The notes under the pieces were generated by a model, which ran no database searches, was not told the DNA's origin, and was given only the letters and a program-made list of their open reading frames with translations. The position numbers and the translations under genes were made by a program. A DNA stretch of 64,000 nt from Leptospira kanakyensis (lineage in GTDB: Bacteria; Spirochaetota; Leptospiria; Leptospirales; Leptospiraceae), in contig NZ_RQFG01000016.1 of the NCBI RefSeq assembly GCF_004769235.1, positions 124,001 through 188,000 on the forward strand, given 5' to 3'. Below, in pieces: positions 47,591-55,923 of the stretch; positions within the stretch are counted from its first letter, which is position 1; each line of letters starts with the position of its first letter.

Positions 47591-47837
47591 TCCCACTTTC
47601 ACAGTTTTTGCGACAAGTTTTTTCTAATCCCAAACAACTTCCCACAATGGCAGACAAATCAATATTACTATATTCAGGACTATTCGTGGAAATTTTATAA
47701 AACGCATCATTACGTAAAAAACAATCTCCTTCGATCGTTGAACATTTGTTACGCTCATAACAGGCAGAACGAAATGAAAACGGTGACCCACATTGGACAA
47801 ACAAAAATAATGAACTAAAAACAATTAGTAATTTCAT
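47580..47837 (-). CDS. small Cys-rich lipoprotein of unknown function
   Basis: 85 residues with a strong lipoprotein signal (MKLLIVFSSLFLFVQC, Cys16). The mature part has seven further Cys (SACYERNKCS, GDCF, GSCLG, TCRKNC), so a disulfide-bonded small domain is likely. No family is recognised. It overlaps the stop of the UDP-glucose pyrophosphorylase gene by 4 bases on the same strand and the convergent tetR stop by 11 bases. Confidence 0.65.
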   Translation of the reverse strand: MKLLIVFSSLFLFVQCGSPFSFRSACYERNKCSTIEGDCFLRNDAFYKISTNSPEYSNIDLSAIVGSCLGLEKTCRKNCESGTIF

Positions 47838-49246
47838 AACGAAACGGTTTCGTTTTCAAATCCCGTTCTGCCAAGAGAAGAGATTTTCTTTAATCCACCC
47901 GATTGGTTTTCGAATTTTACTTTACCTTTGATTGTAATGGGAACATCAAATAGAACTTCCCCAACCACAACCAACTCTTCACAATAAAGAAGAGATGGGT
48001 ATTCCAAAAATAAAGAATCAAACTGATGAATTTTTTTATAATAAGTCTCATCCAATTGTACCAAAATTTCACCAAGGCCGGAAGTTTTTCTTTCCTTTGT
48101 CATTGTGAGCGAATAGTCAGAGTTGAGAATATAAGCATCTGAACGGCGTATCAAATAATCCTCAGTTTTTTTCACAGGGGCAAACCGATCTCTAGGTATA
48201 ATAATCCCTTTGAATTTAGGAAAATTTCCCACTGCACTTCCCATTGCGGTTTCCAACTGGATGACAGACCTTCCATCCACTTGTTTGGGATTCACAATGA
48301 GAGATAAAGAAAAGTTCCCTTTACTAAATCTTTCTTTTAAGGCACGAAGATTGATCCAAAGATTGTTGGTGGAAAAAGTTCTAAATTTTCCGAGGCCGCT
48401 GAATTCATTCTCATGTTCTTTAGGAACTTGTGCAGTTTCTAAAAGTTCATACTTGATAAACTTACCACCAACCGTTTTACGATAAATAGCTCCGCCTTTT
48501 TTATCTGCGAGAGTTTTTGGAGTCATCTCCATTGCAAAATGAATATCTTCTTTTAAAAGATAACTCACAATATGTGGATCAACGGTGGCCCCTAAATTAT
48601 CTCCATTCGATAGAAAAGCAATTTCAAATCCCGCAGAAAGTAATTCATCCAAAATCCCTTCTTGCACCATTGTAAAATAGATATCACCATGTCCCGGCGG
48701 GCACCAGTTTTCTTTGTCATTTTTATTTTGAATGGGCGCATAGGTTTTTGCATCTAACCTTGGAACCTTATTTTGTAAAAAACTAGTACGTTGTTTTTGT
48801 TTGAATCCATTCTTTTCCAATTCTTTTTGTGAATCTTCTTGTGTGTTATAAGAATCCATAAAAAGTAAAGGGACATCGATCCCATATTCGGAACGGATGA
48901 TTTCTATTTGTTTTGCCATCACTGCGAGAAAGGACATCGAATCTTTGATGGGGATGAGGGACTTTGCTTTGTCGAGTCCCATACTAGTTCCAAGTCCTCC
49001 ATTCAGTTTGATTACCACGAGTTTGGATAACAAACCCAGGTCAGTAGGATAAGCGGAGTGAATGGCCTCTAATGAAATTTCATCGGCTTTGGGATCTAAA
49101 TCGCCAACTTCTTCCCAATTGACAATCCCTGTTTCACCATTTCTCACTGCATCTACTTTGGTAATAAAATCGGTGATGAATGCATCCGTAAGACCTGCGG
49201 CCTTCATAGTATCTCTGATGAGTTGGTCCGATTTCTGTTTGTCCAT
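47834..49246 (-). CDS. UTP-glucose-1-phosphate uridylyltransferase (eukaryote-type UDPGP family)
   Basis: 470 residues from ATG 49246, which has GGGA 8 bases before it; the longer frame from 49399 overlaps the upstream gene. VVIKLNGGLGTSMGLDKAKSL is the nucleotide-binding start, CPPGHGDIYF the UTP-binding element, FLSNGDNLGATVDP the metal site, and the C-terminal left-handed beta-helix is present (LLYCEELVVVGEVLFDVPI). It makes UDP-glucose, a precursor for LPS and other glycans. This larger family differs from the bacterial GalU type. Confidence 0.93.
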   Translation of the reverse strand: MDKQKSDQLIRDTMKAAGLTDAFITDFITKVDAVRNGETGIVNWEEVGDLDPKADEISLEAIHSAYPTDLGLLSKLVVIKLNGGLGTSMGLDKAKSLIPIKDSMSFLAVMAKQIEIIRSEYGIDVPLLFMDSYNTQEDSQKELEKNGFKQKQRTSFLQNKVPRLDAKTYAPIQNKNDKENWCPPGHGDIYFTMVQEGILDELLSAGFEIAFLSNGDNLGATVDPHIVSYLLKEDIHFAMEMTPKTLADKKGGAIYRKTVGGKFIKYELLETAQVPKEHENEFSGLGKFRTFSTNNLWINLRALKERFSKGNFSLSLIVNPKQVDGRSVIQLETAMGSAVGNFPKFKGIIIPRDRFAPVKKTEDYLIRRSDAYILNSDYSLTMTKERKTSGLGEILVQLDETYYKKIHQFDSLFLEYPSLLYCEELVVVGEVLFDVPITIKGKVKFENQSGGLKKISSLGRTGFENETVSL

Positions 49247-49247
49247 A

Positions 49248-49613
49248 TTATTTCCCTTCGTGTGGTTCCCCGAGTTCAATCCGATGTGGTTCTTCCGATA
49301 CCGCTGGATTCCATAAAAAAAATACGAGAATATTACGGCCGTCTTCCTTAGGAACCGCGACCGTCTCTTTCCTTTCGTATTTTGGCATAAAAACTTCAAA
49401 ATTGTACATCCAATACTTCCCTTTTTTACGAGTCACTTGGCGAATTCCTTGTTTCAAAGGATCCTTTTTAGTGAGTTTTCCATAAGGAAGGGGGTATTTT
49501 GTTTCCCAAATTTGGGGCAAAAGCTTCGCTGCTGCATCATAATTCCCTGGTTCGGCAAAAAGAACCAAGGGAAAGAATCCCAAAAGTATAATGATTAAAA
49601 AACTATGACGCAT
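49248..49613 (-). CDS. exported protein of unknown function
   Basis: 121 residues with a signal peptide (SFLIIILLGFFPLVLFA). The mature part is small and basic/aromatic (LLPQIWETKYPLPYGKL, KKGKYWMYNFEVFMP) and could be a beta-rich domain. I recognise no family. It ends one base before the UDPGP ATG and shares its operon. The divergent hydrolase-like gene starts 112 bases away, leaving room for two promoters. Confidence 0.65.
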   Translation of the reverse strand: MRHSFLIIILLGFFPLVLFAEPGNYDAAAKLLPQIWETKYPLPYGKLTKKDPLKQGIRQVTRKKGKYWMYNFEVFMPKYERKETVAVPKEDGRNILVFFLWNPAVSEEPHRIELGEPHEGK

Positions 49614-49725
49614 ACGATTCTAAAAGGCAATCCTATGTGGGTACGGTAATCGGTCAATTCAGGAATTCTGGCGCTGGAATTGATTTTCATAGACAAGAAT
49701 CGAGTCAGACAGAATCATTTAATTC

Positions 49726-50574
49726 ATGTTTCGATTCATAGAATATCTGGAACGTTTTTGGGCGTTATTGTCGTTTTATCTTCCAAGCCATTTGTTTGTG
49801 GAGAATAATAAGGATAAAAACATATTGATCGTTCCTGGATTTCTCGCCGGACGTTCCTACTATTCTAGACTCAAATCCAATTTGGACAACTTGGGATTCA
49901 AAGTGGGGATTCTTTCCACCTTACGTGATCCCGTTTCTTTGGAAGAAGCGGTTCAGTATCTTGCGAACCAAATCCTCACAGCACCTAACGAAGTCACTTT
50001 GATTGCTCACAACACCGGTGGCCTTCTCGTTTTGATTTTGCCAGATGAAGCCAGACGAAAGGTAAAAAGACTCATCACTCTTGGCACTCCTTTTCATGGT
50101 TCGGACAGGTTTACCAATACAAGGCAATCCTATTGGGGTTACGAATCAGACTGGGTCAAAACAAATTACAAAAATGCACTCTTCTTTCCCCTCTTCCAAC
50201 CTCTCTCTGCCATTGAGGATTTTTCCTTTCCTCCGCAAGAGAGTACTGAGTTTGGTCAAGGTCGTGACCTATGGTTTGATATACCAGGAAACTATAACTT
50301 AGTCAGAAGGAATGAAAACATTCGGACTTTACGAGAATTTTTAGGAACACCAAAAGATAGCATTGCAATTCATTCTTCGCCGAAAGCAAACCCGGAGTTT
50401 GCCGTTCCCAAAAAGATTGAAGTGGATTTTTCTAAGTATGAACCTTCCGTTTATAAGAAGAACCAAAAACAATTGGCGGTGAAAAAGAAATCTGCGGTTA
50501 AAAAAGCCAAGCCGGCACAAAAATCAAAACCTGTCGCAAAACCAAAAGCCAAAAAAAAGGCGAAAAAACGTTAG
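49726..50574 (+). CDS. alpha/beta-hydrolase-fold protein without catalytic Ser, Lys-rich tail
   Basis: The 282-residue protein is lipase-like: NILIVPGFLAGRSYYSRL (oxyanion PGF), VTLIAHNTGGLLVLI as nucleophile elbow, and LITLGTPFHGSDR, typical of PGAP1/LipA-like lipases. The elbow should read GHSxGG, but Asn96 replaces the Ser. At the usual His position (GxHxxLVR) IPGNYNLVRR has Asn189. So hydrolysis is unlikely. Residues 243-282 form a Lys/Ala/Pro tail (KKSAVKKAKPAQKSKP, then AKPKAKKKAKKR), like a histone H1 tail and like the tail of the ferritin-like protein at 27759-28511. It may bind DNA, RNA or anionic lipid. Confidence 0.78.
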   Translation: MFRFIEYLERFWALLSFYLPSHLFVENNKDKNILIVPGFLAGRSYYSRLKSNLDNLGFKVGILSTLRDPVSLEEAVQYLANQILTAPNEVTLIAHNTGGLLVLILPDEARRKVKRLITLGTPFHGSDRFTNTRQSYWGYESDWVKTNYKNALFFPLFQPLSAIEDFSFPPQESTEFGQGRDLWFDIPGNYNLVRRNENIRTLREFLGTPKDSIAIHSSPKANPEFAVPKKIEVDFSKYEPSVYKKNQKQLAVKKKSAVKKAKPAQKSKPVAKPKAKKKAKKR

Positions 50575-50582
50575 ATATTTTA

Positions 50583-50630
50583 ACTTTTAACAAACAACTG
50601 CCCGCCAAACAGCGGACAGTTGCAAAAGTT
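50583..50630 (+). terminator. hairpin after the hydrolase-like gene
   Basis: CAACTGCCCGC (50595-50605) pairs with GCGGACAGTTG (50612-50622) with one mismatch; ACTTTT upstream and AAAAGT downstream extend the stem. No T run follows directly, so it could also be a transcript-stabilising hairpin. Confidence 0.5.
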
Positions 50631-50679
50631 TCAATCTTCTCACTTCAACTTATTGAAAGTTTTTAGTGAGATTGGATAC

Positions 50680-51126
50680 TTAAACTTTCTTTAACTCTTT
50701 GACACAAGCAAGGCAACTATCGCGACACTCTTTACAGACAGTGTGATGAGCTGCATGTTTATCACATTCCTTAGCACAAGCTTCACAAACCTCAATACAA
50801 AGGTTTGCTAACTTTTTAGTATAAACCGAAGACTGACTTGCTAGCTTCACAAAGGATTCACACAAACTGATGACTTCCCGAGTACTTGTCGCACAAGCAG
50901 CAAGCGACTTATCTCCCTTTCCTAATTCCGTAAGACAATGGCTGAGGCAAACCTCAGCAGAAAGTTGGCAATGCATCGCTGCCATCATTGCTTTGGAATA
51001 TTTAGATTTCCCGGCCGATGGCATTGTCATCGTGGAATGGTCATGGTCTTCTGCGGAAAGTGTAGATAAAATTCCGGAAACGGCTACTGCCATCCCTGCT
51101 TTTTGTAATAATTCTTTGCGATTCAT
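50680..51126 (-). CDS. copper-storage protein (Csp1-type four-helix bundle, 13 Cys)
   Basis: 148 residues with an export signal (KELLQKAGMAVAVSGILSTLSA), then a His/Met-rich linker (EDHDHSTMTMP) and a four-helix bundle with thirteen Cys (53, 60, 64, 78, 89, 110, 114, 117, 121, 131, 134, 138, 141), for example ANLCIEVCEACAKECDKH and CKECRDSCLACVKEL. This Cys pattern, lining the bundle core, is that of the Csp/DUF326 family, which stores many Cu(I) ions. Its location would be periplasmic. The exported Cys/Pro-rich lipoprotein gene is upstream on the same strand. Confidence 0.88.
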   Translation of the reverse strand: MNRKELLQKAGMAVAVSGILSTLSAEDHDHSTMTMPSAGKSKYSKAMMAAMHCQLSAEVCLSHCLTELGKGDKSLAACATSTREVISLCESFVKLASQSSVYTKKLANLCIEVCEACAKECDKHAAHHTVCKECRDSCLACVKELKKV

Positions 51127-51204
51127 ATCGTATAACCTCTGTTAAAATTTAAAAATTTATTGAAATGGAAATGCGTTCACCTACAACTAATAGGTGTGGC
51201 CATC

Positions 51205-51576
51205 TCAAATCAGAAGTCGGACAGTTTGGGTAGGAAAGTATGGGGGAGAGGGACGAAGTCCTGATACCAACCATTTTGCGGATGGACCAGGAAAGAATTG
51301 GGGTTTTAGAACGACAAATCCATTCCAAACGGGAAGTTTAATCTGTTTCCAAATCGGGAAATCAGGGCCACTGGCAGATTGAAGTTCTTCATGTGTGATC
51401 GGGCATTCGCAAGAATCGGTCGAATTCTCAGTCGATTCTGAAGTTTGGTGGCAAGGCGGAATCGAAGCCCGTTCCACAAATTTTTCTGCAGAAGTACAAA
51501 ACCCAAATACAGAGGACTTACATCCTAGATAGGTTAGAAAAATTAGAATGAATCCAATGGCAAACTTTCGTTTCAT
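51205..51576 (-). CDS. small lipoprotein with Cys/His cluster, next to copper-storage gene
   Basis: 123 residues with signal MKRKFAIGFILIFLTYLGC (Cys19). The mature protein has PPCHQTSES, then DSCECPITHEEL, a possible metal or disulfide site, and a Pro/Trp-rich C-terminus (LPVWNGFVVLKPQFFPGP). This resembles small DUF2946-like proteins found near copper genes only loosely. The gap to the copper-storage gene is 78 bases, with a CACCTA-N7-TAGGTG dyad at 51178-51196 that could be a terminator or operator. Confidence 0.55.
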   Translation of the reverse strand: MKRKFAIGFILIFLTYLGCKSSVFGFCTSAEKFVERASIPPCHQTSESTENSTDSCECPITHEELQSASGPDFPIWKQIKLPVWNGFVVLKPQFFPGPSAKWLVSGLRPSPPYFPTQTVRLLI

Positions 51577-51616
51577 ATTCTTCTGCTAATTAATTAGACG
51601 AATCTAATCCTACTTC

Positions 51617-52840
51617 TTAAAATAAATTCTTCAAGCCTTTTCCTGCAACAATAAAGGTTCCAATGGTTGATCCAAATTGTGGGAGAAAAAAAACGAGGAA
51701 AATATGAAGGACACGGTTTTTCCAAAATCCAGCAACTGATTCTGAATCATCGGCAATATGTTCGAAATCTTCTACGAGAGGTTTGCGAAGATATGATTCC
51801 GAAAGAGCACTCACCCATCCAGCTTTGAAAATTGGAACAAAAGTTCCAATCGGAGCCGTGATGAATGCAAGTAAAATCGAAATGGGATGAGCCCAAGCAA
51901 TGAGTGCACCGAGGGCCGCAAGACCACCTTTGATATAAATCAGTTTGGAAAACAAATCCATACCGGCTTCCCCACCTTGGCTCCAAGTAGTATAACCAAT
52001 CAGACCTGCAAAAAATGTAGGATATAGAATGATACTAATATTGTCCCACCATTTGCGTTTTGGAACTTCATCTAACACTGCTAAGTCGTTTTTTGTTTGG
52101 ATATTTCTTTCGATTCCTGCCAAGTGACCGGCACCTACGACCGCCAAAACTTTTTTAACAGACTTTCCTTCTGTCGACTGGCGGATTTTTTCTGCAAGGT
52201 ATACATCTCTTTCATCAATGATGACATGTTTGACAGATTCATATTTTTTAGGGATCTGTGAAAATAGATCTTTTAAAACATCATCCGACTTCATCTCTTC
52301 AATTTTATCATCGGATACATCTTCACGAACGAGCAGTGATGCAAGTAAAGCACTGAAGAGATACATTTTAGAAAAAAATCCTACGTTCCCCCAAGACCTT
52401 TTGAGGGTGGTTTGGATTTCGCGATCGACGGGCACTACGGGTTTTTTTAAGGATCGACCCATTGTGATTGCCTTACGCATTTCATCCCCAGGTTTGATGT
52501 CTTTATTGCCGATTTTTTTCTGAAAAGAAGAAAGGATGAGGCTCGATAATAACAACCACATCTTTCTTTCTTTAAATACTTTGAATATATCTAATTTTTT
52601 TAAATAATCGGGATCCTCTACCGACTTCATTCGCGATTCACATAACTCAACACAAATGACATCAGGTTTTAATATTTGGATCATTTTTTCGACTTCATCT
52701 ACACTTTGTTTGGAAACATGTGCAGTTCCAAGGATGTGGACTTCCGTTTTTCCAATGGTTTGGAAGAGGTAAGGTTCCGTTGTTTTGAAACCTTTTTTGG
52801 TAGATTTTCTGGCAGGACTTGTTTTTTTGATTGAACGCAT
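51617..52840 (-). CDS. TraB/PrgY-family membrane protein
   Basis: 407 residues. VHILGTAHVSKQSVDEV and DVICVELCESRM at the start, VVPVDREIQTTLKR, VIIDERDVYLAEKI and VLAVVGAGHLAGI are the TraB/PrgY signature (GxxH and E..R motifs of a Tiki-like putative peptidase fold). Three or four membrane helices fill the C-terminal 140 residues. PrgY limits pheromone signalling in enterococci; the role here is unknown. It is divergent from cheD, with 60 bases between. Confidence 0.88.
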   Translation of the reverse strand: MRSIKKTSPARKSTKKGFKTTEPYLFQTIGKTEVHILGTAHVSKQSVDEVEKMIQILKPDVICVELCESRMKSVEDPDYLKKLDIFKVFKERKMWLLLSSLILSSFQKKIGNKDIKPGDEMRKAITMGRSLKKPVVPVDREIQTTLKRSWGNVGFFSKMYLFSALLASLLVREDVSDDKIEEMKSDDVLKDLFSQIPKKYESVKHVIIDERDVYLAEKIRQSTEGKSVKKVLAVVGAGHLAGIERNIQTKNDLAVLDEVPKRKWWDNISIILYPTFFAGLIGYTTWSQGGEAGMDLFSKLIYIKGGLAALGALIAWAHPISILLAFITAPIGTFVPIFKAGWVSALSESYLRKPLVEDFEHIADDSESVAGFWKNRVLHIFLVFFLPQFGSTIGTFIVAGKGLKNLF

Positions 52841-52848
52841 AAGGAAAG

Positions 52849-52874
52849 GTTACTATCTATAATACCTAAGTAAC
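52849..52874. promoter_or_regulatory. dyad and -10 box between traB-like gene and cheD
   Basis: GTTACT (52849-52854) and AGTAAC (52869-52874) flank a perfect TATAAT (52858-52863). A regulator bound to the dyad would cover this promoter; it reads towards cheD. Confidence 0.4.
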
Positions 52875-52900
52875 GGTTCCACTCTCTAGAAACAAGTAGA

Positions 52901-53404
52901 ATGTCTATAAAATCCAAAATCATCAATGTGGGAATTGCCGACATCAAAGTCGGAAAAGATACGGACGTGCTCCGAACTACATTGGGTTCGTGCATAGGAA
53001 TCGTTTTGTATGATCCGGATCAGAAAGTGGGTGCCATTTCCCACATCATGCTTGCCAAAGATCCTACAGGCAAGGATGCATCCAAGTTCCCACACAAGTA
53101 TGGGGAAACAGCCCTACCCATCCTCATTGAGATGATGAAACAACAAGGATCCAACATCGGCCAGTATTCTTGCCGGATGTTTGGAGGAGCCTCCATGTTT
53201 AAGGGAATCAACTCCCAGTTTTTACAAAACATCGGGGAACAGAACATTGCCATTGTTAAAAAATTCATGGAAGAGAAGAAAATTCCCGTCATAGTAGAAG
53301 ATGTGGCGGGAAATGAAGGGCGGACCATCAGTCTTTACTGTGACGACGGGCGTGTGTTGTTAAAAAAAGCTGGTATGGAAAAATACCTTTATAAGGTGCG
53401 TTAG
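52901..53404 (+). CDS. cheD: chemoreceptor glutamine deamidase
   Basis: 167 residues. [30 protein letters not shown] contains the catalytic Cys (GSCIGI) and [11 protein letters not shown] the His; [10 protein letters not shown] is also typical. CheD deamidates Gln in chemoreceptors and, in some species, partners CheC. No chemotaxis genes other than this lie in the window. The HDOD gene follows after 6 bases. Confidence 0.95.
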   Translation: MSIKSKIINVGIADIKVGKDTDVLRTTLGSCIGIVLYDPDQKVGAISHIMLAKDPTGKDASKFPHKYGETALPILIEMMKQQGSNIGQYSCRMFGGASMFKGINSQFLQNIGEQNIAIVKKFMEEKKIPVIVEDVAGNEGRTISLYCDDGRVLLKKAGMEKYLYKVR

Positions 53405-53410
53405 GCGAAT

Positions 53411-54265
53411 ATGCTAAAATCAAAGGTTGATGAAGTATTACAAGACGTAAATAAACTGCCTGCCATTTCGTCGGTTGTGTCCAAGGTATTGGAAAAACTC
53501 CAAAAACCAGATGTCAATATTGCTGACCTTGCACAGGAAATTTCGAAAGACCCGGCCATCACGGCAAACGTAATTAAACTTTCTAACTCTGCCTATTACA
53601 GAGCCTCCAAACCCATTCGTACGGTGCAAGAAGCTCTGATGACTCTTGGAATCAAAACAGTCAAAGAAATTGTCCTTCTGACAGCGGCCAAAGGAATCCT
53701 TTCCCAGGATCTTAACAGTTACCAACTAGAAGCTGCTCAACTTTGGACTTCTTCCTTACTAGTAGCCGAACTTTCTAGTAAAATCGTCCAACATAAAAAA
53801 CTAAAAATTGATAAGGATCTTGCCTTCACTTCTGGATTACTTTGTAGTGTTGGTAAAATTGTTCTCGCTCAGTTCTTTAGTCCAGTAATGATGCAAATCA
53901 AAACGGATCTAAAAGACAACCAAGAGCCCTTTCCCATACTCGAAAAAAAGTATTTCGGATACACGCATATGGAAGTGTCCGAGAATCTTTTGAAACGTTG
54001 GAATTTTCCGCAGGAACTCACCGACGTTGTGGCAAATTACCTAACACCAGAAGATTCCAAAAGTAACCCACTCCTTACCTCCGTGGTTCATATTGCGAGC
54101 ATTCTCATCGTAGTTTCCGGAATTGGCATCGATATTGGGGGTGAATCCGTTCCTATTTCTCCTTTTGCCCTCAACCAAACAGGTGTTACAGAAGCAGATA
54201 TAGAAACCTATTTTGTTCACATTCCGGACTTACAAGCCGGACTTGCTGATTTATTAAACGTATAA
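53411..54265 (+). CDS. HDOD domain protein
   Basis: The 284-residue protein is nearly all HDOD: LPAISSVVSKVLEKLQKPDVNIADLAQEISKDPAIT, SNSAYYRASKPIRTVQEALMTLGIKTVKEI and FTSGLLCSVGKIVLAQFF. The HD metal residues are absent as usual in HDOD. Such proteins take part in signalling, often with chemotaxis or cyclic-di-GMP proteins, without proven enzymatic activity. Its position right after cheD suggests a link to chemotaxis. Confidence 0.9.
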   Translation: MLKSKVDEVLQDVNKLPAISSVVSKVLEKLQKPDVNIADLAQEISKDPAITANVIKLSNSAYYRASKPIRTVQEALMTLGIKTVKEIVLLTAAKGILSQDLNSYQLEAAQLWTSSLLVAELSSKIVQHKKLKIDKDLAFTSGLLCSVGKIVLAQFFSPVMMQIKTDLKDNQEPFPILEKKYFGYTHMEVSENLLKRWNFPQELTDVVANYLTPEDSKSNPLLTSVVHIASILIVVSGIGIDIGGESVPISPFALNQTGVTEADIETYFVHIPDLQAGLADLLNV

Positions 54266-54302
54266 GTTTTATCTTTTAAAGTATTCTAAAGACCCATTTT
54301 CT

Positions 54303-54839
54303 ATGAACATTATCTTTATTGGAGCAAGAGGTGCTGGGAAATCCAAAGTCTCTCGTTCCCTATCCAAACAAACAGATTTTCCTGTAGTTTCTACAGACTC
54401 CATTGCCGTTTACGAAGCAGGCGGAATTCCAATTCCTAGTTTTGTTGAAAAGTTCGATTGGAAGAAATTTCGTGAATTAGAATATTCCATTCTAGAAAAG
54501 CTAAAAGATGCAGATGGAATCATCCTGGATTGTGGGGGTGGAATTTTGTTTGATTTGGACGAGGCCGGGAATGAAGTTCCAAGCCAACGAAAACTGGATC
54601 TTCTTCGTAGGATCGGAAGGATCGTTTATTTAGAAAGGGATTTGGAAGAATTGATTGAGAAGGTAAAGGGAGATTCGACTAGACCCGACCTATCCAAAGT
54701 AGCTTCCTACCGTTCGATTCTAGAAAAAAGACTTCCCATTTACCAAGAGGCGGCTCATTTCAAGTTAAATCTTTCGAAACTTTCGAAAGAAGAAGCCGCC
54801 GAACGAGTCTTAGACTGGCTAGGGATCAAATCCAAATAA
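54303..54839 (+). CDS. aroK: shikimate kinase-like protein
   Basis: 178 residues with the P-loop FIGARGAGKSKVSRSLS, then VVSTDSIAVYEAGGIPIPSFV (Asp of the shikimate site), FRELEYSIL, the DCGGGILFD glycine triplet and STRPDLS (lid Arg). It would phosphorylate shikimate in the aromatic amino acid pathway. The order of the motifs fits, though the spacing of the DxxIE part is unusual, so a related kinase is possible. A strong hairpin lies just after it. Confidence 0.82.
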   Translation: MNIIFIGARGAGKSKVSRSLSKQTDFPVVSTDSIAVYEAGGIPIPSFVEKFDWKKFRELEYSILEKLKDADGIILDCGGGILFDLDEAGNEVPSQRKLDLLRRIGRIVYLERDLEELIEKVKGDSTRPDLSKVASYRSILEKRLPIYQEAAHFKLNLSKLSKEEAAERVLDWLGIKSK

Positions 54840-54861
54840 ATAAGGTTATACCACTGAGATG

Positions 54862-54886
54862 AAAAATCTAGTTTCACTAGATTTTT
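54862..54886. terminator. bidirectional intrinsic terminator
   Basis: AAAAATCTAG (54862-54871) and CTAGATTTTT (54877-54886) form a perfect 10-bp stem with a TTTCA loop. A/T runs on both sides let it work for aroK (plus) and for the convergent TPM gene (minus). Confidence 0.85.
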
Positions 54887-54928
54887 GTAAAGGTGCTCCC
54901 AAATTTTGTTATAGAATTAATTTTAAAT

Positions 54929-55873
54929 CTACCAACTCCCACTGGAGCCTCCACCTCCAAAACTCCCTCCACCACCGCTGAAGCCACCGGAGGATCCTCC
55001 CCCAGAACTCCAACCTCCTCCTGAAGAACTGCCAGAGGAATAAATCACAGAATCTGTAACCTTATCAGAAAGGGATTTTACAAAGGAAACTTTATCTCTT
55101 GTAAGCCGAACTAAAATAAACCCAAAGATATAAATGAAATTACAAACCACCCAACCATAGAACCCATAAAAAATTGATGGAACCCATTGGAAGAAAATAA
55201 GGAGAAAGAAAAAAATCGATACACTCGAATCTGATTGATGGAAGGCAGAGATAAAAGCGAAGAGAAAGATGATCCCAACAAAAATCAGTCCGATTAAATA
55301 CAAATGCCAACCTTGTTCGGCCCCAATCCCGCGAAACGATTGGAACTGTTGCCAAAGGCTAGGTTCTTCTGGAGTCACCCCTGTATCCAAAGTGGAAAGA
55401 ATTTCTCCGAGGCCGGTGCTGATTCCCGCTTCGTATTCTCCCGATTTAAAATGAGGGATCATTGTTTTTTGAATTACACGGTTGCAGTAGGCATCTGTGA
55501 GAATTCCTTCGAGGCCGTAACCCACTTCGATTCGAACCTTTCGATCATCCATCGAAAGTAAAATCAACACTCCGTTGTCTTTATTTTTTTGCCCTAATTT
55601 CCACTCTTCAGCAACTTTTAAACTATACTCTTCTAAAATCTCTCCCTCTAACGAACGTACAACGAGAATGGCAACTTGATTCGAAGTTTTTCCTTCATGT
55701 TCTTCTAAAGCCCTCTCCCAATTATCTGCATCGGTTTGGGAGATTGTCCCCTCCTCCCAAGTGACTCTTCTTTCTAAAATGGGAATCTCTTTGGCGAAGA
55801 CTTCCAGAGAAACCATTCCTAACAGAAAAAGAAAAAAGAACCCTGGGCGGAGACTAGAAAATATAAATTTCAT
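54929..55873 (-). CDS. TPM-domain protein with Gly/Ser-rich tail (YgcG family)
   Basis: About 314 residues from ATG 55873. A signal sequence (FFFLFLLGMVSLEVFA) is followed by the TPM domain (NQVAILVVRSLEGE; LKVAEEWKLGQKNKDNGVLILLSMDDRKVRIEVGYGLEG in shortened form: NKDNGVLILLSMDDRK), then two or three membrane helices and a C-terminal Gly/Ser run (SGGGWSSGGGSSGGFSGGGG). TPM domains bind metal and may act as phosphatases; the Gly/Ser-rich ending is standard for YgcG. It often pairs with a LemA gene, which is not present here. Confidence 0.9.
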   Translation of the reverse strand: MKFIFSSLRPGFFFLFLLGMVSLEVFAKEIPILERRVTWEEGTISQTDADNWERALEEHEGKTSNQVAILVVRSLEGEILEEYSLKVAEEWKLGQKNKDNGVLILLSMDDRKVRIEVGYGLEGILTDAYCNRVIQKTMIPHFKSGEYEAGISTGLGEILSTLDTGVTPEEPSLWQQFQSFRGIGAEQGWHLYLIGLIFVGIIFLFAFISAFHQSDSSVSIFFFLLIFFQWVPSIFYGFYGWVVCNFIYIFGFILVRLTRDKVSFVKSLSDKVTDSVIYSSGSSSGGGWSSGGGSSGGFSGGGGSFGGGGSSGSW

Positions 55874-55923
55874 CGCCACAGGGTAGTTGACAAATGAGAA
55901 AAATCAAAGATTTTTTTTAAGCC

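Noticed and set aside
47837..49613. Longer start for the UDP-glucose pyrophosphorylase (from 49399)
   Set aside because: The extra 51 residues overlap the upstream exported-protein gene and have no family similarity; the ATG at 49246 has a ribosome site.
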